From: Streptomyces bambusae
GTDB lineage: Bacteria; Actinomycetota; Actinomycetes; Streptomycetales; Streptomycetaceae
Assembly: GCF_020532645.1 (NCBI RefSeq)
Contig: NZ_JAJAUZ010000031.1
Span: 33,321 to 97,320 of the forward strand
DNA: 64,000 nt
Reading direction: 5' to 3'
Both the position numbers and the translations under genes were made by a program. Below are positions 9,594 to 16,758 of this stretch, piece after piece. Positions within the stretch are counted from its first letter, which is position 1. The number at the start of each line of letters is the position of its first letter. Under the pieces are notes generated by a model. The model made no database searches and was not told the DNA's origin. It saw only the letters and a program-made list of their open reading frames with translations.

Positions 9594-10321
9594 GCGTTCT
9601 CCTTCGGCGGGACGGGGCAGTACGTGGCGTAGAACTCTTGGATGATCGAGGTGACGGGGCCGTCCGGGCGCACCACGTCGGCGTGCACACCCGGCATGAC
9701 GACGCAGGAGAACCCGGGGTCGCGCCGCCCGAGCAGCGCGGCCCTCTCGGCCGGGGGGATCACATGGCTCTCGCTCGGGATCACCATGAGGACGGGGATG
9801 CCGGCCGCGGTGAGCATCCCGATGAGGTGCGTGTAGTCGTACTCCCACTTCAGGAAGCTCGACTCGGCCCATTCGCCGCCCTCGATCCGGGCCGGCCGCC
9901 GCTCCAGGGACTGGTCGAGCACGACGACGCTGCGCACCCGGGCGGGGCCCAGTGCGACCGCGTGCACGAGGGCGACCAGCGCGCCGTACGAGTAGCCGAT
10001 GACGTGGGCGGGCGCGGTGAGGCGGTCGGTGATGCGGTGTACGTCGGCGGCGTAGTCGAGCGGCGAGTAGCCCCAGGCCGGGGCGGGGCTCGGCGGGTGG
10101 TCGCGCAGCGTGGGGAGCAGTGCGGACTCGCCCTCGGGGCACAGGGCGTCGCTCAGGAAGCGGAGCTGGGTCTTGTCGTCCTCCAGTCCGTGCAGCAGCA
10201 GGAGGGGCGCGCCCGCTCCCCGCACGCCGGGGTGTCCCGGGACGAGGTCGTGGTCGAGCAGGGCGATGTGCTCGACGTCCCGCAGGTGGGGCCCGGCGGA
10301 GGCCGGTGCCGGTTCAGCCAT
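9590..10321 (-). CDS. Alpha/beta hydrolase, thioesterase-like
   Basis: 243-aa alpha/beta hydrolase with the nucleophile elbow GYSYG (Ser111) and the oxyanion segment LLLLHGLEDDK near residue 42-50. A C-terminal His in MPGVHADVV could complete the triad. It sits between the adenylation gene (8-nt overlap) and the PCP-condensation gene (4-nt overlap), which fits a free-standing thioesterase or an acyl/aminoacyl transferase that unloads or shuttles substrates between carriers. Its distance from typical type II thioesterases means the exact activity is inferred from context. Confidence 0.75.
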   Translation of the reverse strand: MAEPAPASAGPHLRDVEHIALLDHDLVPGHPGVRGAGAPLLLLHGLEDDKTQLRFLSDALCPEGESALLPTLRDHPPSPAPAWGYSPLDYAADVHRITDRLTAPAHVIGYSYGALVALVHAVALGPARVRSVVVLDQSLERRPARIEGGEWAESSFLKWEYDYTHLIGMLTAAGIPVLMVIPSESHVIPPAERAALLGRRDPGFSCVVMPGVHADVVRPDGPVTSIIQEFYATYCPVPPKENA

Positions 10322-11882
10322 GGTTCTCGCTCCAGGTTGCCATCAGGGCGGCTCGGTCGGTCTTCCCGTTGACCGTGCGGGGCAGCTCGTGGACCATCCG
10401 GTAGCGGGCCGGGTGCATGTACGAGGGCAGCTTCGCCGCCACGTGCCGGCGCAGCGCCCGGGCGTCCGGTTCCGCTCCCTGGCGGCACAGGACCACGCAG
10501 AACAGCCGCTGCCCGCCGTCCGCCGACTCGCGCAGCCAGGCGACGGCGTCGAGCACCGACTCGTGCGCGCGCACGGCGGCCTCGATGTCGCCGAGTTCCA
10601 CCCGGTGGCCGCGCAGCTTGACCTGGAGGTCCGCGCGGCCGTGGTACACGAGTGCGCCGTCGGTGTCCCGGCTGACGAGGTCTCCGGAGCGGTAGTGCCG
10701 GACCCCGCCGGGGCCGGCGGGGAGCAGCGGGAACCGGTCGGCGTTCAGTTCCGGGCGGTTGAGGTATCCGGCCGTCACCTGGGGTCCGGACAGCCAGAGT
10801 TCGCCGGGGACGCCGGGTTCGGTGACCTCGGTGCCGTCGGGCCCGGCGATGCGGACCGCGAAGCCGTCCAGTGGGGTGCCGATGACGGAGTCCGTGCCGT
10901 CGAGGTCGCGCTCGGTGACGCGGTGGAAGGTCGCGTGGACGGTCACCTCGGTGATGCCGTACATGTTCACCAGCCGGGGGTGGTCGAGTCCCGTCGATGC
11001 CGCCCAGGTGCGCAGCGCCGCCGGGGCGAGTTTCTCCCCGCCGAAGACGATGTAGCGCAGGTCGGGAAGCGGACGGCCGCCATCCTCCCGGGCCCGCGCC
11101 AGCACGGTGAACGCGGTCGGGGTCTGGTTCAGCACGGAGATCCGCTCGTCCGCGAGCAGACCGACGAGGTCTTCCGGTGACCGGGTGACCCACTGCGGTG
11201 GCACCACCAGTGCCGCGCCCGTGGACAGCGGGCCCCAGAGCTCCCACACGGAGAAGTCGAAGGCGAGGGAGTGGAACAGCAGCCAGCGGTCGTCCTGTTC
11301 GAACACGAAGCGGTCGCGGGCCGCGGCCAGCAGGGCGACGACGCTCGCATGCCGTACCGGAACGCCCTTCGGCCGTCCGGTGGTACCGGAGGTGTAGATG
11401 ACGTAGGCCAAGTCCTCGCCGGAGGGCTGCGGGAGGGTCTCCGGGCCGGTCCGGTCCGGGCCCTCGGCCAGTGCGGCGACCGTCCCCGACCCGGTGTGCC
11501 TCAGCTCCTGGCCCCAGTCCGGGTCCCGTTCGCCGACCAGGTGCCGGACGCCGCTGTCGGCGACGATGAACGCGTTGCGCTCGGCGGGGTTGCGCAGGTC
11601 GAGGGGGACGTATGCGGCTCCCGCGCGCAGGATGCCGAGGAGGGCGGCGACGGCGGCGCGTCCGGCGTCCATCCGCAGGGCGACCCTGTCGCCGGGGCGC
11701 ACTCCGGCGGTGTGCAGCGTGTGGGCGATGCGACGGCTCCAGGCGTCGAGTGCGCGGTAGTCGGACCGGCCCGTTTCGTCCGACACGGCGAGCCGGTCCG
11801 GACCGGCGGTGGCCACGGCCGTGAACACGTCGACGAGGGAGTGCGGCGCTCCGGTGCCGGGCGCGGCGGTTGCGGTGTCCAC
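10314..11882 (-). CDS. Stand-alone NRPS adenylation domain, predicted threonine-activating
   Basis: 522-aa amino-acid adenylating enzyme with no carrier domain. Core motifs: YVIYTSGTTGRPKG (A3), FDFSVWE (A4), NMYGITEVTV (A5), YRSGDL (A7) and the terminal catalytic Lys in NGKTDRAAL (A10). Aligned by eye to the GrsA template, the ten specificity residues read D-F-W-N-V-G-M-V-H-K, the code known for L-threonine domains. GTG 11882 is preferred because GGAGG lies 5 nt upstream; GTG 11888 is an alternative. It is the second gene of the leftward operon, directly after the 40-aa MetK-like peptide, and presumably loads the PCP-condensation protein in trans. Confidence 0.9.
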   Translation of the reverse strand: MDTATAAPGTGAPHSLVDVFTAVATAGPDRLAVSDETGRSDYRALDAWSRRIAHTLHTAGVRPGDRVALRMDAGRAAVAALLGILRAGAAYVPLDLRNPAERNAFIVADSGVRHLVGERDPDWGQELRHTGSGTVAALAEGPDRTGPETLPQPSGEDLAYVIYTSGTTGRPKGVPVRHASVVALLAAARDRFVFEQDDRWLLFHSLAFDFSVWELWGPLSTGAALVVPPQWVTRSPEDLVGLLADERISVLNQTPTAFTVLARAREDGGRPLPDLRYIVFGGEKLAPAALRTWAASTGLDHPRLVNMYGITEVTVHATFHRVTERDLDGTDSVIGTPLDGFAVRIAGPDGTEVTEPGVPGELWLSGPQVTAGYLNRPELNADRFPLLPAGPGGVRHYRSGDLVSRDTDGALVYHGRADLQVKLRGHRVELGDIEAAVRAHESVLDAVAWLRESADGGQRLFCVVLCRQGAEPDARALRRHVAAKLPSYMHPARYRMVHELPRTVNGKTDRAALMATWSENHG

Positions 11883-11884
11883 GG

Positions 11885-12007
11885 TCACCTCCGGTCCGTG
11901 GGGCGGGCGGGCAGGTCGGTGCCGGGGACCGTGTCGCCGGTCCGGTGGGCGGGGTCGTCGGGGTGGTCCTCGGTCACGGACTCCGAGGTGAACAGACGGC
12001 GGGGCAT
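11885..12007 (-). CDS. 40-aa peptide resembling the SAM synthetase (MetK) N-terminus
   Basis: Short gene starting ATG 12007 with a good ribosome-binding site (CTGGAGAACC directly upstream) and ending TGA 11885, 2 nt before the adenylation gene. The product begins MPRRLFTSESVTEDHPDD, almost identical to the universal MetK start (SRRLFTSESVTEGHPDK), and weaker matches continue to the end (GDTV, then PTDRR against DTI and PTSR). It is far too short to be an enzyme, and lacks the rest of MetK in any frame. Either a truncated metK remnant kept as a translational leader for the NRPS operon, or a functional peptide (scaffold, decoy or signal). Start, ribosome-binding site and coupling suggest it is translated. 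Function unknown. Confidence 0.7.
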   Translation of the reverse strand: MPRRLFTSESVTEDHPDDPAHRTGDTVPGTDLPARPTDRR

Positions 12008-12510
12008 GGTTCTCCAGGGTCGACTGGGTCAGGTGCATGTGGCGGCCAGGGAGTGAGCTGCGGGTTCGAGGGCGCCGTGAAGGGGCTTCCGGGCGCGTCC
12101 GCGCAGCCTCCTGGCAGGGATGGCCTGCCCTGGGCGGCTGCATCCTATCCATGATCAACCGCTGTTCCGGTATGACTCAGGTCACCTTCTCGACGACGGA
12201 AAGTGGAATCACGGATTCAGATCTCCACACCCTCTCCACAGAATTCACGGAAGGCCGACAGGCCAAGGCTTCGAGAAATTTCACGACCCTCGTGACCATC
12301 GTCACATCGACATGATCGCTTGAGCCCGACTAGGGTGATCATGTGTTTCGAATGAAATTAAAAGACCCGCATTCACAAAATGAACAAAGGTCTTGTACGC
12401 GTATACAAATTGAGTAGCGAGCGATTTCTGTGCTTTCTCCCGTTCAATCAGGAGCACCGTCGGCAAAAGGGCCGGACGCTCTGGTACACGATGGTTGGCT
12501 GGGAGCCTCC
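12008..12510. promoter_or_regulatory. Divergent promoter region of the biosynthetic cluster
   Basis: About 500 nt between the leftward NRPS operon and the rightward oxygenase operon, markedly more A+T rich than its surroundings (notably 12140-12400). It contains an inverted repeat GTGAC-CATC-GTCAC at 12292-12305, a candidate operator. No cluster-situated regulator gene was found in the window, so the binding protein is unknown. Short ORFs here (for example from 12380) lack codon bias and were not called. Confidence 0.5.
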
Positions 12511-13518
12511 ATGGCCGGCGACGAACAGCAGTGGCGCATCCCCGTGCCGCCCGAGGTCGCGGCAGAGCTGACCCATTCCGCACGTGCCGCACTGGCTGCG
12601 GGCGACCGGCTGAATCTCGCCACACCCAAGCCTCACGGGCTGGACCTGACCGAGGAGTTCGCGGCCGAACTGAGCCGCCGGCTCGCCGGCAGCCCCGGCT
12701 TCGCCGTCGTCGAGGGCTTCCCGGTGGACGCCGAGGACCCGCGGGAGACCGAGATGGCCTACTGGCTCTTCGGACTCCTCCTGGGCCGCCCCGTCACCCA
12801 GAGCCGCAAGGCCGATCTGCTCGGCCGGGTCGAGGACCGCGGCGCCGACATCACAAGCCCCGTCCAGCGCGGCTACGAGAGCTCCGCGGCACTGCCCTTC
12901 CACGCGGACCGCACCGATGTGATCGGGCTGCTGTGCGTCCGACCCGCGGTGTCCGGCGGCCTCAGCCGGCTCGTATCCTCCAAGGCCGTCCACGACGTGC
13001 TGCTGCATGAACGCCCTGACCTGCTGGAAGAGCTCTACCAGCCGTTCCCGAACGACCGCCGGGGCGAGGAGCAGCCGGGGCAGGCGCCCTGGTCGGCGAT
13101 CCCCGTCTTCAGCCGGGTGGGCACGTCGTTCGCGATGCGCTACCTGCGGCGGTTCATCGAGGGCTCGCAGCGCCACCCGTCGGCTCCGCGCCTCACCGAG
13201 GGCCAGCTCGCGGCGATGGCCGCACTGGACGAGGTCCTCGACCGGCCCGGCGTGTCCCTCGACATGGAACTCCGCAGGGGCGACCTGCAGTTGATCAACA
13301 ACTTCCACATCCTGCATGCGCGCACCGCCTTCGCGGACGGCGGCGGCCGAGGCCGCCTCCTGCTCCGCCTCTGGCTGGCTTTCGCCGGCAGCCCGGAGCT
13401 CCCCGAGCAGTATGCGTCGCTCTACGGAGCGGTCGCGGCGGGCAGCTACCGGGGAGGCGTATGGCCGCCCGGGGCCGTCCCCGCAGAGTTCGGCCGCCCC
13501 GTCTCCGCCCTCGGCTGA
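12511..13518 (+). CDS. TauD/TfdA-family Fe(II)/2-oxoglutarate dioxygenase
   Basis: 335-aa clavaminate-synthase-like oxygenase. The iron triad is visible as HAD in ALPFHADRTD and a distal His in INNFHILHARTAF; the Arg for 2-oxoglutarate is probably in GRLLLRLWLAF. ATG 12511 has GGGAG 6 nt upstream; an in-frame earlier start at 12430 has no such site. It is the first gene of the rightward biosynthetic operon. Family members hydroxylate, desaturate, epoxidise or cyclise amino-acid-like substrates. The substrate is unknown, but the second dioxygenase follows immediately, so two oxidative steps are implied. Confidence 0.9.
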   Translation: MAGDEQQWRIPVPPEVAAELTHSARAALAAGDRLNLATPKPHGLDLTEEFAAELSRRLAGSPGFAVVEGFPVDAEDPRETEMAYWLFGLLLGRPVTQSRKADLLGRVEDRGADITSPVQRGYESSAALPFHADRTDVIGLLCVRPAVSGGLSRLVSSKAVHDVLLHERPDLLEELYQPFPNDRRGEEQPGQAPWSAIPVFSRVGTSFAMRYLRRFIEGSQRHPSAPRLTEGQLAAMAALDEVLDRPGVSLDMELRRGDLQLINNFHILHARTAFADGGGRGRLLLRLWLAFAGSPELPEQYASLYGAVAAGSYRGGVWPPGAVPAEFGRPVSALG

Positions 13519-13808
13519 GCCGAGCCCCGCTTAAACCGGCGCACACACGATATCCGGGCGTCCGACTGCCCGGCCCTCCGCGCCGCGACCCTTTTACCGT
13601 GTCGAGGACCGGTGCCCCGCCATGCCTACGCGGGCTCTCCGGACGGCCCGGCCCTCCTTCTTCCCGAATACCGGGTCAGCCGCATTCCGAGAATCTTCTC
13701 CCGCCGACCGGTTCGCTTTTCTTCCGCCTGTACATGAAGCTGCCCGGATGTTTTCCGGAGCGGCTGCAGCACTGCGGTCGATCCCCGAAAGAGAAAGCAG
13801 CTACAGCA

Positions 13809-14540
13809 ATGCCCGTCATCGAATTGGACCGCTATCGACGGGACGGCTACGAGCTGCTCCCAGGGCTTCTCGACGACGCGGACCGCCGCCGGGCCGTCGC
13901 GTTCTTCGACAGCCTCGACAGCGCCGCCGAGGTCTCCCCCTCGTACGAGCCCGAGTACGACGAAGGCGACGGCATCCGGCGGCTGCGCAAGCTCCGGCGG
14001 CTGCTGTGGAACGATCCTCGGGTCTGGGGTCCCCTGCTGAACCGCGCCGGCGTCACCGACCTGGCCCGGCAGGTCATCGGTGACGGCGCCGCAGTCGTCT
14101 TCCATGCGGCTTTCCTCAAGCCGGCCCTGGTCGGCACCGAGGTGGCACTCCACCAGGACCAGGCGCTGTGGAGCCACACCTACCCGGGCGCGTTCAGCGT
14201 CTGGTTCGCCCTGACCGAGGTGTCGCCCGCCAACGGCGGCCTCTTCGGCAGCCCCGGTTCCCACAGCGCCGGCGAGGTCGTGCACCGCGACCGGCCGCAG
14301 TACCGCTGGCACCCCAGCCTGGACGCCCAGGAGGACGGACTGCGCGAGCCCGTGCAGTTCGAGCTCCGTCCCGGCGACGGCGTCATGTGGGACCGCTTCT
14401 TCGCCCACGGCAGCGCCGCGAACACCTCGCCCGCCGACCGCCGGGGCATGGTCGTCGTCTTCGCCGACTCCTCCGCTCCCGGCTTCGGAGCCACGGACCA
14501 CTTCCCGTTGGACGCTCTGCAAGCGCTCGGTGCCCAGTGA
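13809..14540 (+). CDS. Phytanoyl-CoA dioxygenase (PhyH) family oxygenase
   Basis: 243-aa Fe(II)/2-oxoglutarate enzyme of the PhyH family. It starts with the usual LDRYRRDGYELLPGLLD. The metal triad is HQD in VALHQDQALWSH plus the distal His in DRFFAHGSAANTS. Because the acidic ligand (Asp) is present, it should be a hydroxylase or epoxidase, not a SyrB2-type halogenase, which has Gly or Ala there. ATG 13809 was chosen over longer in-frame extensions that have no family match. The preceding 290 nt contain no gene and may hold a second promoter. Its stop overlaps a possible GTG start of the next gene. Confidence 0.88.
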   Translation: MPVIELDRYRRDGYELLPGLLDDADRRRAVAFFDSLDSAAEVSPSYEPEYDEGDGIRRLRKLRRLLWNDPRVWGPLLNRAGVTDLARQVIGDGAAVVFHAAFLKPALVGTEVALHQDQALWSHTYPGAFSVWFALTEVSPANGGLFGSPGSHSAGEVVHRDRPQYRWHPSLDAQEDGLREPVQFELRPGDGVMWDRFFAHGSAANTSPADRRGMVVVFADSSAPGFGATDHFPLDALQALGAQ

Positions 14541-14581
14541 CCGTACAAACCCCCGCGACCCTCTCAGCCGCCGGAGAACAG

Positions 14582-15961
14582 ATGGCCTTCATCATCGACA
14601 GCACCCTGCGCGAAGGGATGCAGTCGGCCCATGGCTGCTTCACCCTCGAACAGAGCGTGGAAGTCACCACCCTGCTGATCCGATCCGGGGTGGACACCAT
14701 CGAGTGCGGCCACCCCGCCGCCGACCACGCCGAGATGCTGCGCGTGGCAGCCGTCGTCGAAGCGGCCGGTGACACGCCCGTGCTCGCCCATGCCCGCGCC
14801 CACCTCGGCGACATCCAGGCCGTGGCCAAGACCGGCGCCGCCTGGGTCGGCATCTTCCTCGGCGTCAACGACGTCTCGCGCCGCTCCCGGCTGCCCGGCA
14901 GCGACCTGAGCAGCCTCTACGGACGCATCAGCGAGTCCGTCACCCACGCCCGCGAACTCGGACTGCGCGTGCGGTTCACCGTCGAGGACAGCAGCCGCAC
15001 CGACCCCGCCGAACTCTTCGAGGCCTACCTCGTGGCCATCGAGGCCGGCGCCGAACGGATCTGCTTCGCCGACACCCTCGGCATCCTCGAGCCCCAGGAC
15101 ACCGCGGCCCGCATCCGGGAGCTGAAGAAGCGCTGCCCCGGTGTGGACATCGAGGTCCACCTCCACGACGACCGCGGGCTGGCCATGGCCAACGCGCTCG
15201 CGGCGATCGACGCAGGCGCCACCTGGGTGTCGACCTCGGTCAACGGTCTCGGCGAACGGGCCGGCATCACGGACTACGCAGCCCTGGCCGCCAACCTCCA
15301 CTACCGGGGCGTCCGCGCGCTCGCCGACGGCGACCTCCTCAACGACCTCAGCCGGCGTGTCGGCGCGTACTCCCGGTCCATGCCCGACCACCGCCGGCCC
15401 GTCGTCGGCCGTGACGTCTTCCACCACGTCGCCAAGCTGCACGTCCGCGCAGTGGAGCGCGAGCCCGGCTCCTACGAATGGGTCGCCCCCGCCACGTTCG
15501 GGCGGACCGGCACCGTGGCCCGCCCGACCCTGCCGGCCGACCCGACCTCCTGGGTCGTCGACCCGCAGGTCATCTCCGCCACCGAACTCCGCCACCACCG
15601 GCACGGCCCCGGGGAGCGCTACGTCCTCGTGGACAACCGCTTCGTGCCCGGCGCGGACCAGTACTGCATCGCGCGCCGGATCCCCCGGCTCGACGACTAC
15701 GGCGCGGGCCACGTCGACACCCACGTGCACCACTGCGACAGCCTGTTCATGTTCCTCGGCGAAGGCGAGGGCTACCGCGGGCTGTCCGTCGAGGTGTGGC
15801 TCGGCGACGAGGTCTTCCCCGTGCAGAGCCCCGCATCGGTCTTCATCCCCGCCGGTGTAGCGCACGGATACCGGGTGGTCGGCGGCGCCGGCACCTACCT
15901 CAACCACGTCCTCGCGGGCGACTACAACTCCAGCCTGATCGACCCCGTACGGAGCAACTGA
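14582..15961 (+). CDS. Isopropylmalate/homocitrate synthase-like enzyme fused to a cupin
   Basis: 459-aa fusion. Residues about 1-280 form an HMGL-like TIM barrel of the LeuA/homocitrate synthase type: IIDSTLREGMQ (catalytic Arg/Asp region), EVHLHDDRGLAMAN (metal His-x-His) and VNGLGERAG. Instead of the LeuA regulatory domain, a cupin follows (about 350-455) with HVDTHVHHCD and FIPAGVAHGY. The barrel should condense an acetyl-CoA unit with a 2-oxo acid to give a 2-substituted malate; the cupin's role is unclear. ATG 14582 follows GGAG by 5 nt; GTG 14537, overlapping the previous stop, is the alternative. Together with the aconitase downstream it recalls the Pms/Pmi and FrbC/FrbA pairs of phosphinate and phosphonate pathways, but no PEP mutase gene is present. 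Confidence 0.85.
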   Translation: MAFIIDSTLREGMQSAHGCFTLEQSVEVTTLLIRSGVDTIECGHPAADHAEMLRVAAVVEAAGDTPVLAHARAHLGDIQAVAKTGAAWVGIFLGVNDVSRRSRLPGSDLSSLYGRISESVTHARELGLRVRFTVEDSSRTDPAELFEAYLVAIEAGAERICFADTLGILEPQDTAARIRELKKRCPGVDIEVHLHDDRGLAMANALAAIDAGATWVSTSVNGLGERAGITDYAALAANLHYRGVRALADGDLLNDLSRRVGAYSRSMPDHRRPVVGRDVFHHVAKLHVRAVEREPGSYEWVAPATFGRTGTVARPTLPADPTSWVVDPQVISATELRHHRHGPGERYVLVDNRFVPGADQYCIARRIPRLDDYGAGHVDTHVHHCDSLFMFLGEGEGYRGLSVEVWLGDEVFPVQSPASVFIPAGVAHGYRVVGGAGTYLNHVLAGDYNSSLIDPVRSN

Positions 15962-16755
15962 TGACGATCCAGACCGAGAACACCAAGGCCGCCGCCTGGG
16001 ACCTGATCGGCTCCCTGTTCTGGGAGACCGGGCGCACCACCGCCAAGCCCAGCGACGAGGAGATCGGCCTCTTCCTCGCCGGCATCACCGCCGGCACGCG
16101 CTGCACGGTCGTCGGCGCCTCCACCAAGGACCTCGTGGAAGCCCTGATCGCGCTCGGCGCCGAGGTCACCGTCCTGGACTTCTCCGAGCGCATGTGCGAG
16201 GACCTGCGGGCGGCGCTGCCCGAGAACTCCTGCCGGATCCTGCGCCACGACATCACCGGGCGGGCGCCCCGGGAGCTGCGCGGCACGCAGCAGTTCGTCC
16301 TCAACGACCGCCTGGTCAACCGCTTCAGCGAGGACGAGGCGCGCCGGGGCCTGGAAGGCATGCTGGACCTGCTCGCCGACGGCGGCCAGGTGCGCGCCTC
16401 CATCAAGCTCGGCCTGTACCCGATGGACGAGCGGATGATCGACACCGGCCGCGAGCGCGGCACCCTGGACACGTTCTTCGACGCCGACTCGAAGGTCATC
16501 GACTTCGCCGCGGCCGGTGACGTCCTCACCGACTCGCTGCTCCCGCACGGCGGGATCGACCGCGAGGTGCTCCTCGACTGGTACCGGGGGCGCGGCCGCG
16601 AGCAGCGGTTCGACCACGAGGACGTGCTGGCTCTCGCCGCCGCCGCCGAGGTCGAGGGCCGGGGACTGTCCCTGGTCTCGGCCACCGAGTTCGGCCAGGC
16701 TCCCAAGACCCGGATGTACACGGCTGCGGCCGTCCGCCGGCACCAGGACGCCTGA
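15961..16755 (+). CDS. Methyltransferase-fold protein of unknown function
   Basis: 264-aa cytoplasmic protein whose first half fits a class I SAM-binding Rossmann fold: TRCTVVGASTKDLVEALIAL replaces the usual GxGxG loop, followed by VTVLDFSERM and later LLADGGQVRASIKLGLYP. ATG 15961 overlaps the stop of the cupin fusion by 1 nt, and GTG of the amidotransferase follows 3 nt after its stop, so it is tightly coupled to both. The glycine-rich loop is atypical, so it could bind a different nucleotide or be a non-methylating relative. I do not recognise a characterised family. Confidence 0.55.
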   Translation: MTIQTENTKAAAWDLIGSLFWETGRTTAKPSDEEIGLFLAGITAGTRCTVVGASTKDLVEALIALGAEVTVLDFSERMCEDLRAALPENSCRILRHDITGRAPRELRGTQQFVLNDRLVNRFSEDEARRGLEGMLDLLADGGQVRASIKLGLYPMDERMIDTGRERGTLDTFFDADSKVIDFAAAGDVLTDSLLPHGGIDREVLLDWYRGRGREQRFDHEDVLALAAAAEVEGRGLSLVSATEFGQAPKTRMYTAAAVRRHQDA

Positions 16756-16758
16756 CCC

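Noticed and set aside
12380..12571. Short ORF (MNKGLVRVYKLSSERFL...) in front of the TauD gene
   Set aside because: It runs into the TauD gene in another frame, has no ribosome-binding site and loses codon bias; probably chance in the A+T-rich promoter.
13809..14540. Could the PhyH enzyme be a SyrB2-like threonine halogenase, given the threonine adenylation domain?
   Set aside because: The iron triad has His-x-Asp (HQD). Halogenases of this family have Gly or Ala at the acidic position.
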